A stretch of DNA of 64,000 bases. Origin: Streptomyces sp. SM10. GTDB lineage: Bacteria; Actinomycetota; Actinomycetes; Streptomycetales; Streptomycetaceae. This document shows positions 8,446-16,982 of the stretch, one piece after another (position 1 is the first letter of the stretch; each line of letters opens with the position of its first letter). The DNA lies in the NCBI RefSeq assembly GCF_002910915.1, contig NZ_NEUF01000068.1, forward strand, positions 248,001 through 312,000, given 5' to 3'. The notes under the pieces are model-generated. The model made no database searches and was not told the DNA's origin. It saw only the letters and a program-made list of their open reading frames with translations. Position numbers and translations under genes: made by a program.

Positions 8446-9288
8446 CTATCGCCCCACCTGTTCCAAGCTACCCGTCCCGTGGTCCCCGGTCCTGGCGTGG
8501 ATGTGCCCCTCGGCGCGCAACGGGACGAGCGCCGAGAGGAAGGAGGTCCTGCGGCGCAGGACGAAGCCGAGGGATTCGTAGAGCCGGACGGCCGAGGTGT
8601 TCGATGCCGCGGCGTGCAGGAAGGGTGTCTCGCCCCGCTCCCTGATGCCGTGGGCGACGGCCCTGACGAGGCGCGAAGCGAGTCCCTGGCCGCGTACGGA
8701 GCCGTCGGTGCACACGCCGCTGATCTCGGTCCAGCCGGTCGGGTGCAGCCTCTCCCCCGCCATCGCGACCAGGACACCGGAGCGGCGGATACCGAGATAC
8801 GTGCCGAGCTCCACGGTGCCCGGCAGGAACGGGCCGGGGCGGGTGCGCTCGACCAGGTCGAGCATCTCCGGCACGTCGGACGGCCCCAGGAGCCGCGCTT
8901 CGGGGTCGGGGGCGGCGTCCACCGAGCCGTCGACGAGTTGGACGCCCTCGGCATGGAAGACGACCTCCCAGCCGGCCGGCGGGGGCTCGCGGAAGGCGGT
9001 GAGGGTGACGGACGCCCCGGGACCTGCGAGGGCGGCGACGTCGGCCCAGTCCTGGGCGTCGGGCTCGTCCGGCAGGGCGAGCCAGGGGGTGACGTCGGGG
9101 CGGTAGCGCAGGATGCGGCCGCGGCCCTCGGCGAAGTGGGCGTGCGGACCGGTCAGCGAGGCGCGGACGGGGTTGTCCAGGGGATGGGCCGCCTCGATCG
9201 CCGCACCGGGGCCGGACACCCACGACGGGGACGGGTCCGTGGACCCCTGCGGGGACGCGTTCGTGGGCAGAGGCGTGACCTCGGGCAT
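8446..9288 (-). CDS. GNAT-family N-acetyltransferase, 280 residues
   Basis: Acetyl-CoA-dependent acyltransferase with an N-terminal extension and a C-terminal FR47-type GNAT fold. The acetyl-CoA pyrophosphate loop reads VRGQGLASRLVRAV, followed by FLHAAASNTSAVRLYESLGF, the usual motif B. The start is ATG 9288 with GAGAGAG just upstream. The frame continues open to 9837, but that part is antisense to the sigma factor gene and GC-poor in coding signal. The acceptor substrate is unknown. The gene lies 24 bases from the phosphatase gene (start 8421) and is transcribed in the same direction. Confidence 0.87.
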   Translation of the reverse strand: MPEVTPLPTNASPQGSTDPSPSWVSGPGAAIEAAHPLDNPVRASLTGPHAHFAEGRGRILRYRPDVTPWLALPDEPDAQDWADVAALAGPGASVTLTAFREPPPAGWEVVFHAEGVQLVDGSVDAAPDPEARLLGPSDVPEMLDLVERTRPGPFLPGTVELGTYLGIRRSGVLVAMAGERLHPTGWTEISGVCTDGSVRGQGLASRLVRAVAHGIRERGETPFLHAAASNTSAVRLYESLGFVLRRRTSFLSALVPLRAEGHIHARTGDHGTGSLEQVGR

Positions 9289-9672
9289 GGACTCTCTCAC
9301 TCCGGTCGAATCGGCTGTCGGCGACAGGGATGGAAGGCTGATCGGCCCCGCGCGTATTCCCAGGTCGGCGTTCCGTTCACCGAGCCGCGAACGAAGTCGG
9401 TGCCGGGGACCGCGCGGGAACGGCCCCAACGGGCCTCGGGCTGTGGCACTCTGGAGACGGCCGCCCCACCGGGCTCCCCCGTACCGGTGGGGCGGTTCTG
9501 TGCGCTCCCGCGCCCGTGCGGGCTCCGCCGTCACGGCCACCGAGGGCCTTCGCCGCACTTTTCGGCCAATGCCGTCATCGATGTGGCTCAAATCGGCCTT
9601 CTCATGCATGAGTTGCGGCCCACCGGGCAGGCGCCTACACCTCACGGCATGCAACCTGAGGAGCGTGACGGG
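9289..9672. promoter_or_regulatory. Divergent intergenic region with a 12-bp hairpin
   Basis: 384 bases between the GNAT gene and the sigma factor gene contain no convincing ORF. A perfect 12-bp inverted repeat (9461-9472 with 9484-9495) followed by TTCT lies about 180 bases before the sigma start and could be a leader hairpin or a terminator. I found no clear SigB-type GTTT/GGGTAT promoter. Confidence 0.4.
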
Positions 9673-10545
9673 ATGACCGTGCACACTGCACAGACCGCCG
9701 GTGCGGAACGAGCAGACGCTCCGGTCGGTCTTCCCTGGATCGAGGATGCCGGGCGGATCGCCCCGCAGGACGCGCGGAAGCTGTCCAGGCTCTTCTTCGA
9801 CCGCCTCCAGGTCCTCGAGGAGGGCACTCCCGAGCACCAGTACGCGCGCAACACCCTGATCGAGATGAACCTCTCACTCGTGCGGTTCGCCGCAGGCCGC
9901 TTCCGCAACCGGGGCAGCGGCGACATGGAGGACATCGTCCAGGTGGGCACCATCGGCCTGATCAAGGCCATCGACCGCTTCGACCTCTCCCGCGAGGTGG
10001 AGTTCACCTCGTTCGCCGTGCCGTACATCGTCGGCGAGATCAAGCGCTTCTTCCGCGACACCACCTGGTCCGTCCACGTGCCGCGGAGGCTGCAGGAGTT
10101 GCGGGTGGACCTCGCGAAGGCCAAGGAGCGGCTGGCCGCCGACCTCGACCGGGATCCGACGGTGCGGGAGCTCGCCGAGGACCTCGGTCTCGAGGAGGGG
10201 GAGATCACCGAGGGCATCGTCGCGGCCAACGGCTACACGGCCGGATCGCTCGACATGCCGACGGACTCGGCGGACCCGGTGGGCCGGGCGCCGGGCGCGC
10301 GCACCTACGCCGACGTGCTGGGTGAGCCCGACCCCGCGATGGAGGCGGTCGAGAACCTCCATACGCTGGCCCCGCTGCTGGGCGGCCTCGACACACGTGA
10401 GCGCCGCATCATCGACATGCGGTTCGGCCAGGAGCTGACGCAGGCACAGATCGGCGAGGAGCTCGGCATCTCGCAGATGCATGTCTCCCGGCTGTTGAGC
10501 CGCATCCTGCGCAAGCTGCGCAGCGGGATGCTCACCGAGGACTGA
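9673..10545 (+). CDS. RNA polymerase sigma factor of the SigB/SigF/SigG stress/sporulation group
   Basis: Alternative sigma factor of 290 residues with regions 2, 3 and 4. Region 2 includes NLSLVRFAAGRF and IVQVGTIGLIKAIDRFDLSR. Then come EFTSFAVPYIVGEIKRFFRD and W-VHVPRRLQEL (region 2.4/3). Region 4 has ERRIIDMRFGQELTQAQIGEELGISQMHVSRLLSRIL as the -35-reading helix-turn-helix. There is no region 1.1, as is normal for this group. ATG 9673 is chosen because GAGGAG lies nine bases upstream; ATG 9649 in frame is an alternative. Streptomyces carries many paralogues controlled by anti-sigma factors and PP2C phosphatases, and no anti-sigma gene is adjacent. Confidence 0.93.
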   Translation: MTVHTAQTAGAERADAPVGLPWIEDAGRIAPQDARKLSRLFFDRLQVLEEGTPEHQYARNTLIEMNLSLVRFAAGRFRNRGSGDMEDIVQVGTIGLIKAIDRFDLSREVEFTSFAVPYIVGEIKRFFRDTTWSVHVPRRLQELRVDLAKAKERLAADLDRDPTVRELAEDLGLEEGEITEGIVAANGYTAGSLDMPTDSADPVGRAPGARTYADVLGEPDPAMEAVENLHTLAPLLGGLDTRERRIIDMRFGQELTQAQIGEELGISQMHVSRLLSRILRKLRSGMLTED

Positions 10546-10555
10546 ACACACGGAA

Positions 10556-10593
10556 CGCGCCGTACCGGACCCCGCGGGGTGCGGCCCGGCGCG
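10556..10593. terminator. Hairpin between convergent sigma factor and dehydrogenase genes
   Basis: Outer arms 10557-10562 and 10587-10592 enclose a second, nearly symmetric stem centred on 10572. It starts 11 bases after the sigma factor stop and is likely to act in both directions. Confidence 0.55.
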
Positions 10594-10658
10594 CTCCGTC
10601 GCGAGGGCATCGCGGCGCCCGGTGACCACGGCCGGACCGGCCGGGGCTCGCGGCCTGA

Positions 10659-11561
10659 TCAGGACGTGGCATCCCGGGCGGGACGGCCGGCGTAGTACGT
10701 GGCGATCATGTCCTCGTCGCCGTGTCCGGCCGCCTCGGCCCGGGTGAACCGCTCGGTGGAGGCGGCGACGAGATCGAGCCTCACTCCCGCTGCCTCGGCC
10801 GCTTCGAGGATCAGCCGGGAGTCCTTGAGCGCGGTGGAGAGCGCGAAGCTCGGGCTGAGGTCGCCGGAGAGCACCGCGGCGGACTTGCCCTGGAGGTACG
10901 GCGTGTCCAGGGGGCCGCCCTTCATCGCGTCCAGGAACAGCTGCGGGTCGAGCCCGAGCCCTTCGGCGAGATTGAGGCACTCGGCCACCCCGTTGACCAT
11001 GTTGATCACCCAGGTGTTCGCGACGAGCTTGAGCCGGGTGGCGGCTCCGGGTTCTTCCCCGACCCATACGGTGCGCTGCCCGATGGCCTCCAGGACCGGC
11101 AGCACGGTGGCGCGGGCAGCCGACGGGCCGGAGACGAACACCGTGAGTGAGCCCTGTTCGGCGGGCTGCTTCGTACCGGAGAGCGGCGCGTCGAGGTAGA
11201 CGAGCCCCAGGCCGGCCGCCCGGTGGACGAGGTCGGTGGTGGCGGCGAGGCCGACGGTGGAGCACTGCAGCCAGACCTGCCCCGGGCGCAGCCCGGGGGC
11301 GGCGGCGGTGAGCGTCTGCTCCACGGACGGGCCGTCGTTCAGCGCGGTGAGGACGACATCGGCTCCGCGTACGGCTTCCTCGGCCGTGTCCGTCACGGTG
11401 GCGCCGTGGCCGGCCAGGGGCTCGGCCCTGGAGCGCGTGCGGTTCCAGACCCGGACGGGGATCCGTTCCCTGAGAAGGCTGCGGGCCATCCCCGATCCCA
11501 TGATCCCGGCGCCGAGGACCGCGACGGCCGGTGTTCCGGTGGACAGGGGTGCGGTGGTCAT
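10659..11561 (-). CDS. NAD(P)-dependent beta-hydroxyacid dehydrogenase (3-hydroxyisobutyrate dehydrogenase family)
   Basis: Cytoplasmic oxidoreductase of 300 residues. The Rossmann motif VAVLGAGIMGSGMARSLL is at the N-terminus, followed by VWNRTRSRAEPL, whose Arg residues favour NADP. The substrate-binding DAPLSGTKQPAEQGSLTVFVSG and the catalytic lysine region R-LKLVANTWVINMVNG complete the pattern of the 6-phosphogluconate/3-hydroxyisobutyrate dehydrogenase superfamily. ATG 11561 is chosen with GAAGGGAAG upstream; the longer frame to 11669 has no support. Members include succinic-semialdehyde and glyoxylate reductases, so the substrate remains open. Confidence 0.88.
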   Translation of the reverse strand: MTTAPLSTGTPAVAVLGAGIMGSGMARSLLRERIPVRVWNRTRSRAEPLAGHGATVTDTAEEAVRGADVVLTALNDGPSVEQTLTAAAPGLRPGQVWLQCSTVGLAATTDLVHRAAGLGLVYLDAPLSGTKQPAEQGSLTVFVSGPSAARATVLPVLEAIGQRTVWVGEEPGAATRLKLVANTWVINMVNGVAECLNLAEGLGLDPQLFLDAMKGGPLDTPYLQGKSAAVLSGDLSPSFALSTALKDSRLILEAAEAAGVRLDLVAASTERFTRAEAAGHGDEDMIATYYAGRPARDATS

Positions 11562-11607
11562 GGGGCTTCCCTTCGTCGGGGCGGGGCGGTCTCGGGACCG
11601 TGGTGCT

Positions 11608-12270
11608 TCAAGACTGCGGCAGCGCGCTCTCCAGAACAGCGTGGTGCACGGCTCTGGCGAGTCGCGCACCCCACCGCGAACGCGGCCCCGCGAAGGGTTC
11701 GCCAGGCCGCCCCGCCGGGTCGGGCGCCGCGACGCACACGGCGTCCGTCGGCGTGCCGGAGCAGTCGAGTCCGGCGTCCAGGAGGGCTTGGACCTTCGCT
11801 TCGGTGGCCGTGGCCACCGCGTTGACCAGAGCGGCGTCGGAGAGCGCCACGGGGAGGACGGCGACGATGTTGACGGTGCCCGGGAGCGGCACGCCGTCGG
11901 CGCCCTCGGCCGGGGCGGCGGCCCACCCCCGTACGCCGAGGCCGCTGGTGACGGTCGCGGTGACCCCGCCGTCGTCGGCGAGGGTGTACGCGGTCACGTC
12001 GGCGGCGGTCATCAGACCGGCCCCCGGGCCGTCGAGCGCCTCGGCCGCCGCGATCTCCGCGAGGTGCCGGTCGGGGTCCAGCCGGGGATAGCCGCCGGGC
12101 ACCTGGGCGTTCAGGATCCAGTGGCGCGGGCCGATACCACCGCCGAGCACGGCGCTGCTGCACACCCGCCAGCCGGGGCCCAGCCGCCAGACGAGATGGT
12201 GCAGCCCGGCGCCGTCCTCCTGCCGGGCGAGCAGTTCGCCGTGCTGCCGGGGCAGCCGGATGCCTGCGGA
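11608..12270 (-). CDS. cbiZ: CbiZ-like adenosylcobinamide amidohydrolase, N-terminus unresolved
   Basis: CbiZ removes the aminopropanol side of adenosylcobinamide to give adenosylcobyric acid for cobamide salvage or remodelling. Diagnostic segments are CSSAVLGGGIGPRHWI (about 12110-12165), LNAQVPGGY and GLMTAADV. The only standard start in this frame is the GTG at 12165, which would cut off the conserved upstream strand. The same frame continues with recognisable family sequence (GIRLPRQHGEL, LVWRLGPGWRV) to about 12270 and meets TGA without an ATG or GTG. A neighbouring frame offers ATG near 12328 (MIDAPVPTVGRPVTG). A frameshift near 12265-12290 joining them, or a non-standard start, would restore the protein. 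The C-terminal part is intact. Confidence 0.7.
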   Translation of the reverse strand, partial: SAGIRLPRQHGELLARQEDGAGLHHLVWRLGPGWRVCSSAVLGGGIGPRHWILNAQVPGGYPRLDPDRHLAEIAAAEALDGPGAGLMTAADVTAYTLADDGGVTATVTSGLGVRGWAAAPAEGADGVPLPGTVNIVAVLPVALSDAALVNAVATATEAKVQALLDAGLDCSGTPTDAVCVAAPDPAGRPGEPFAGPRSRWGARLARAVHHAVLESALPQS

Positions 12271-12570
12271 TCCGATGGCGCACCCCCGTGACAGGCCTGC
12301 CGACGGTCGGCACAGGCGCGTCGATCATACGGGCGGGGCACCGCCGCACGTCGGGCGCACCCGGGCGAGTGCTCACCCGAATGGCGTAACGCGTGTGGCG
12401 GGCGTATATCCGCGTGGGGCGGGGCCACCGCCCCTCCCCGGTGTCCTGCGCCCTCCACCGCCCCAGACGGGAAGTTGCAGCGTCCAACCGGGTGAGGCGC
12501 GATGGAATCCGGACGCGCCTCCCCTGCTGGATCCAACCGCAGGACGCGCCCGGGCGAGGAGGAATCGGCC
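12271..12570. promoter_or_regulatory. Intergenic/leader region before the PRC-barrel gene
   Basis: About 300 bases separate the unresolved cbiZ start from the PRC-barrel gene. They hold a TATATC element near 12407 and an 8-bp inverted repeat (12494-12501 with 12514-12521). The repeat lies just before the strong AGGAGGA ribosome binding site at 12557-12563. No ORF with coding character is seen. Confidence 0.35.
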
Positions 12571-13614
12571 ATGGGAGCCGCTGACGGTTTCACGGATTCC
12601 GGAGAACTCGACGGTCTGACCGTCTACGACAGCGACGGGGAGAAGGCCGGGACAGTGGGGCGGGTGTACGTCGACGACGACACCGGCAAGCCCGACTGGA
12701 TCACGGTCAAGACCGGCATGTTCGGCATGAAGGAGAGCTTCGTACCGCTTGCCGGTGCCCGCCGCGTGGGCTCCGACCTGCACGTCTCGCATCCCAAGGA
12801 CCGCGTCAAGGACGCCCCTCGGGTGGACGCGGACGCGCACCTCTCCGTATCGGAGGAGGAGGAGCTCTACCGGCACTACGGCATGACCAGGAAGGCAACC
12901 GGCAACGCCGGTGCGGGCGGGGACGCGCGCACGACGTCCGGGACCGGAACGGCGGCCATGGGTGCCGCGGGTGCGGCCGGGGCAGCCGGTGCCGCCGGAA
13001 CCGCCCGCACCACCTCGACCGGCCAGGCGAAGGCGACCGGCGACAAGGCCGGCATGAGCACCGCAGGTGCCGGCGCGGGCATGGGCGCCGCAGGCTCCGC
13101 CGGTGCGGGCAGGCACCGCGACACGGAGACGTCCTCCACGTCGCGCCCGCTCGCGGGAGCCGGAGCCGAGCGGTCCGCCACGGGCGCCGGAGGCCGGGAG
13201 GAGATGATCCGGTCCGAGGAGCAGCTCCAGGTCGGCACCGAGGAGTACGAGAGCGGAAGGGCACGCCTGCACAAGTACGTGGTGACGGAGAACGTCACCC
13301 GGACGGTGCCCGTGTCCCACGAGGAGGTGCGCGTGGTACGCGAGCCTCTGCAGCCCGGTGAGAAGGGAGCTGGCACGAAGGGGCGGAGCGAACTCGGCGA
13401 GCAGGACGTCGAAGTCACCCTGCACGCCGAACGAGCCACCGTCAGCAAGGAGGCGGTCCCGGTGGAACGGGTCCGTCTGGAGACCAGCAGGGTCACCGAG
13501 CAGAAGGAAGTCTCCGCCGAGCTCCGCAAGGAGAAGATCGACTACGCGGACGGCAAGGACATGGGCAGCGACAAGGACATGGGCGGCGAGTTCGGCCAGG
13601 GACGTCGTCGCTGA
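12571..13614 (+). CDS. PRC-barrel and DUF2382 domain stress-type protein
   Basis: Soluble protein of 347 residues. The N-terminal PRC-barrel (about 10-105) contains GLTVYDSDGEKAGTVGRVYVD and PDWITVKTG. A low-complexity Ala/Gly/Thr linker (about 115-205) includes an A-A-G repeat. The C-terminal DUF2382 domain (about 210-330) has R-EEQL-VGTE, V-KYVVTENVTRTVPVSHEEV and V-LHAERATVSKEAVPVERV. This architecture is widespread in actinobacteria and Deinococcus and is linked to general stress, but its biochemical role is unknown. ATG 12571 is fixed by the strong AGGAGGA site; the longer frame from 12502 is not needed. The nearby sigma factor is suggestive only. Confidence 0.9.
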   Translation: MGAADGFTDSGELDGLTVYDSDGEKAGTVGRVYVDDDTGKPDWITVKTGMFGMKESFVPLAGARRVGSDLHVSHPKDRVKDAPRVDADAHLSVSEEEELYRHYGMTRKATGNAGAGGDARTTSGTGTAAMGAAGAAGAAGAAGTARTTSTGQAKATGDKAGMSTAGAGAGMGAAGSAGAGRHRDTETSSTSRPLAGAGAERSATGAGGREEMIRSEEQLQVGTEEYESGRARLHKYVVTENVTRTVPVSHEEVRVVREPLQPGEKGAGTKGRSELGEQDVEVTLHAERATVSKEAVPVERVRLETSRVTEQKEVSAELRKEKIDYADGKDMGSDKDMGGEFGQGRRR

Positions 13615-13653
13615 CCCCCTCCGGCAGCGGCGGAAGGCCGCATGAGTGACGAG

Positions 13654-13683
13654 GGGCGGACCCGGGTGCTCACGGGCCCGCCC
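13654..13683 (+). terminator. Terminator after the PRC-barrel gene
   Basis: 11-base arms 13654-13664 and 13673-13683 pair with one mismatch and are followed by TTT. It lies about 40 bases after the stop codon. Confidence 0.65.
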
Positions 13684-13730
13684 TTTCGTCTTCCCGGCGA
13701 CGCGCGGGACCGTGGGATCCGTCCTTCTCC

Positions 13731-13769
13731 GGGCAGTCACGCGTCGAGCTCCGGGGCAGTCACGCGTCG
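13731..13769. repeat. 16-bp direct repeat, two copies
   Basis: The 16-mer GGGCAGTCACGCGTCG occurs at 13731-13746 and again at 13754-13769, a period of 23 bases, in non-coding sequence between the PRC-barrel terminator and the small ORF. Its function is unknown; it could be a duplication or a paired binding site. Confidence 0.4.
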
Positions 13770-13844
13770 CGGCGACGGCCTCGGGACCGGCCGGCGCGAG
13801 GGCGTGCCCGCCTCACCCCTCCGCCCGGCGGTCCGCCAGGGCCG

Positions 13845-14015
13845 TCAGCGCCTGTGACGAACCGATTCGCCGCCGTCGGCAGGGGGACTCCCGCTCCGTC
13901 GGGCCAGCACGGACGCCGTGCCCCAGTAGGCCAGCAGGACGGCGCGCAGTCCCAGGACCTCCAGGCGCTCCCCGAGCCGGCCGCGCAGGGCCCGGCTCCT
14001 GCGTACGGTACTCAT
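13845..14015 (-). CDS. Small 56-residue protein coupled to the acyl-CoA oxidase gene
   Basis: The ORF starts at ATG 14015, which overlaps the acyl-CoA oxidase stop as ATGA, and ends at 13845. The product begins MSTVRRSRALRG, has a mildly hydrophobic helix LGLRAVLLAYWGTASVL (about 21-37) flanked by arginines, and ends in a polar tail. The four-base overlap and Streptomyces-like codon use argue that it is real. I recognise no family, and it could be a small membrane-associated partner or a chance ORF. Confidence 0.5.
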   Translation of the reverse strand: MSTVRRSRALRGRLGERLEVLGLRAVLLAYWGTASVLARRSGSPPADGGESVRHRR

Positions 14016-15874
14016 CGGGCGTTTGCCGGGGAGTCGTGCCAGCGGCCCCGGGGATCGTCGTACGCGTCCGCGTAGCCGGGTCCGGCGATCGGCCAGTCGG
14101 CGAGCAGTTCCTCGGGAAGGGCGAAGGAGTCCGCGAGCTCCCGGGCGTGGGTGGCGACGGCCGCGATCAGCTCCTCCCTGCTCTCGGCCAGCGCGTCGAC
14201 CTGATCACCGCTCAGGAGGCCCCGGGCGAGCAGATCGCCGCTGTTGCGGGCCACCCACTCGACGGCGAACAGCCGCTCCAGCTCGCCGAGCCGGTCCCTG
14301 GCGGCTCCCTCGGGGAGCGCGGCGCGGGCTTCCGCGTAGGCCTCGGCCGCCTGTCGGTAGGCATAGGCCTCGACCCCGCGAAGGGCGGGTCCCGAGGCCG
14401 CGTTCCAGCGTCCGAGGGCGTCGGCGTCGGCGTCGGCGTCGGGGGTGCGCAGCACACGCTCCCTGGCGCGGGCGAACCAGATGTCCTGGACCGAGGCGAG
14501 GAGCCGGCCCAGGAAGCGGGGGTCGGCCAGGTCACCGGGGCGCTGGTCCCGGTCGGGACCGTCATCGCCGCCGGGGACGGCGGCGAAGAGCATGTCGGCC
14601 GCCGCCTTCGCGTACAGGGCGATGTTGTCGCCCTCCGCCGTGATGGCCCCTTCGACGCCCGTGACGAGTTCCGTCATGCCGTTGTTCTCCAGCAGTGCCT
14701 GCGCACCGCAGCGTTCACGGCTCTCGACGATGACCTCACGGGCCCGCCAGGTGATCCACGCCTTGGCCACGTCGACGAGTCCGGCGGCCTCCGACCGACC
14801 CACCTCGTCGGTGCATGCCTCCCACCGCTCCTGAGCCCTGCGGGAGAGCAGGCTCATGGCGAAGACCGTGGCCATGGCCGAGGCGAGGGGCCCGTGGTGG
14901 GTCCGGTGGGCCTCGACCGGCACCGGCGGGGCGCCCCGGGTCCCGGAGATGACCCGGTGACCGCCGTAGCGGACGGCGACCGCCAGGGTCGCGCGGGCCG
15001 AACCGGCGGCGCAGGCGCTCATGGAGATACGGCCGGGGGTGACCCGCCCGATCGAGGTCAGGAACCGCCGCCGTCTGTCCCCGGGCCCGGTGCGGAACTC
15101 AGCCTGGACGTCGCCCGGCTCGCCAGGTCCCAGCAGGGCGTCCCGCTCCACGAACAGCCGGTCGAACGAGGTCAGGCAGTGGTCGACGGGGCTGCCCATG
15201 CGGGCGGGGAGACGCCGCACCCGGATGCCGGGGAGCGGTCGTACGTCATCGGTGAGCGGCACCAGGAAGAGGCGCACGCCGTGGTCGCCGCCGTCGGCGA
15301 CCAGACGTGCGGCGACCAGTCCGGACTTGGCCCCGCCCGCCGGGCTGGTGTTGGGCATGAACTTCTGGGCGCCCGCGTTCGGGGTGTGCAGGACGAAGCC
15401 GTCCCGTTCGCGGTCGTACGTCGCGGTGGTCTCCATGGCAGCGGCGTTGTTGCCGTGCGCCACCTCCGTACAGAGGTAGGTGCCGATACGCCGCATCGTC
15501 AGGTAGTCCGACAGATCGCGGCGGCCCACGCAGCCGTGGTCGAGGAGGGTGCCGAGGAAGAGGTTGTAGTGGATGCCCGCCACGGTGGTCAGTGCGGGGT
15601 CCACCGGGCCGAGCCAGGCGTGCAGGGCGGCCAGCGCGCGGGGGTCGGAGGCGAGGCGGGCACCGCTGTCGAGGCAGTGGTTGAGGATCCGCAACCGGTC
15701 GTAGGCGAGTTCCAGTCGCTCTTCGGGCGTTCCGCCGGCGGGGCGGCGGAACGGTTCTGTGCTGATCAGCCGCTGCCAGAATCCGTGTTCGTGGCGGAAT
15801 TCCGGACCGAGAAGGACGCCGGTCAGCTGTTCGACGGTGGACGGTGGGACGGTGTCGGTAAGGGGCACGGTCAT
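14012..15874 (-). CDS. Acyl-CoA oxidase / acyl-CoA dehydrogenase-type flavoprotein
   Basis: Protein of 620 residues with the length and layout of peroxisomal-type acyl-CoA oxidases, which oxidise fatty acyl-CoA to trans-2-enoyl-CoA using O2 and FAD. Visible features are TEVAHGNNAAAMETTATYD, the flavin/substrate region HTPNAGAQKFMPNT, R-PARMGSPVDHC, and the C-terminal segment with ENNGMTELVTGVEGAITAEGDN. The last corresponds to the catalytic-base and FAD-binding helices. A string of four Asp-Ala pairs (about residue 473) is low complexity. The start ATG 15874 has no obvious Shine-Dalgarno sequence. The gene follows a PfkB kinase gene by 45 bases in the same direction. Confidence 0.85.
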   Translation of the reverse strand: MTVPLTDTVPPSTVEQLTGVLLGPEFRHEHGFWQRLISTEPFRRPAGGTPEERLELAYDRLRILNHCLDSGARLASDPRALAALHAWLGPVDPALTTVAGIHYNLFLGTLLDHGCVGRRDLSDYLTMRRIGTYLCTEVAHGNNAAAMETTATYDRERDGFVLHTPNAGAQKFMPNTSPAGGAKSGLVAARLVADGGDHGVRLFLVPLTDDVRPLPGIRVRRLPARMGSPVDHCLTSFDRLFVERDALLGPGEPGDVQAEFRTGPGDRRRRFLTSIGRVTPGRISMSACAAGSARATLAVAVRYGGHRVISGTRGAPPVPVEAHRTHHGPLASAMATVFAMSLLSRRAQERWEACTDEVGRSEAAGLVDVAKAWITWRAREVIVESRERCGAQALLENNGMTELVTGVEGAITAEGDNIALYAKAAADMLFAAVPGGDDGPDRDQRPGDLADPRFLGRLLASVQDIWFARARERVLRTPDADADADALGRWNAASGPALRGVEAYAYRQAAEAYAEARAALPEGAARDRLGELERLFAVEWVARNSGDLLARGLLSGDQVDALAESREELIAAVATHARELADSFALPEELLADWPIAGPGYADAYDDPRGRWHDSPANAR

Positions 15875-15919
15875 AACGAAATCAACGACCGCGGTACGGG
15901 CGAGGACACCCTGGACGCC

Positions 15920-16870
15920 CTACCGCTCCGGGCCCGGCACACCGGCCAGGGCGGCCGCCAGCTCCTGCGCGTCGGGAGGCAGCGCACCGGTTCTCCCGAC
16001 GGTCACGGCCGCCGACGCCGCGGCGTGACGCAGTACGTCGCCCAGCACGGTGGTGTCCAGGGTGCGCAGCCGCGCGCGGCCCCGTGCTCCGAGCAGTCCG
16101 TGTGCGGCCAGGGCGTGCAGGGCGCCGGACATGAAGGCGTCGCCCGCGCCCACCGTGTCCGCGACCTGGACCGGCGGTGCGCCGATGCCCACCGTCGCTC
16201 CGGGCAGGAAGGCGAGCGCGCCTCCCGCCCCCCGGGTGAGCAGGACGACCGCCGGACCGGAGCGCAGCCACCGCTCGGCGGCCTCCTCCGGCTCGTCGTC
16301 CGGGTACAGCCAGCGCAGGTCCTCGTCGCTGGCCTTGACCACATCGCTGAGCGCGGCACAGCGCTCCGCCCTGCGCACGGCCCGGGTCCGGTCCCCCATC
16401 AGCGCGGGCCGCACATTGGGGTCGTAGCTGACGGTGGCGTTCGTACCGAGGGAGCGGACGAGGTCGAGGACCGTGTCCGCGCCGGGCTCCAGGACGGTGG
16501 CGACGGACCCGGTGTGGACGTGCTGGGGCGGCTTGGCCGGCTGCCCCACCGGGCCGAGCGTCCAGGTGATCTCGAAGGTGTACGCGGCGCTGCCCGCGTC
16601 GTCGAGGTCGACCGTGGCCACCGGGGTGGGCGCTCCGCTCCCGTCCGTCAGGACCCGCACGCCGGCCGAGGCCAGGTGGTCCTCGATCAGGCGCCCGTAG
16701 GAGTCGGGGCCGAGCTGGGTGATCAGGGTGGTGCCCCGCCCGAGCCTGGCCAGGCCGTACGCGACGTTGGCGGGGCTGCCGCCGGGGTGGATCCGGTCGG
16801 GCGCGCCCGGCTGCCTGACGACGTCGGCGACGCATTCGCCGATGACCAGCAGGGCGGGGCTCTCGGGCAT
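15920..16870 (-). CDS. PfkB-family carbohydrate kinase (fructokinase-like)
   Basis: Cytoplasmic sugar kinase of 316 residues. The N-terminal PfkB signature region reads HPGGSPANVAYGLARLG. The C-terminal signature DTVGAGDAFMSGAL includes the catalytic Asp of the anion-hole GAGD motif. The ATP site region VVLLTRGAGGALAF is also present. The layout fits fructokinases and 2-keto-3-deoxygluconate or ribokinase relatives; fructokinase is the nearest guess. ATG 16870 is used, with AGGAG about 11 bases upstream. The longer frame to 16918 only adds a Pro/Arg-rich extension. Confidence 0.88.
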   Translation of the reverse strand: MPESPALLVIGECVADVVRQPGAPDRIHPGGSPANVAYGLARLGRGTTLITQLGPDSYGRLIEDHLASAGVRVLTDGSGAPTPVATVDLDDAGSAAYTFEITWTLGPVGQPAKPPQHVHTGSVATVLEPGADTVLDLVRSLGTNATVSYDPNVRPALMGDRTRAVRRAERCAALSDVVKASDEDLRWLYPDDEPEEAAERWLRSGPAVVLLTRGAGGALAFLPGATVGIGAPPVQVADTVGAGDAFMSGALHALAAHGLLGARGRARLRTLDTTVLGDVLRHAAASAAVTVGRTGALPPDAQELAAALAGVPGPER

Positions 16871-16982
16871 GGGCGCGGGTCTCCTGGAGGGGGCGGGCGG
16901 ACGTGCCCGGTGGGGCACGGCCGGCGGTGACGCGGTTCCGCCGATTCTGCACCGTGCGCGGTGAGCCGAGGAGACCCGGGGC

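Noticed and set aside
13646..16930. Long rightward open frame of more than 1000 codons antisense to the acyl-CoA oxidase and kinase genes
   Set aside because: Typical high-GC shadow: its product is Gly/Arg/Pro-rich with no domain, while the minus-strand genes give clear protein families.
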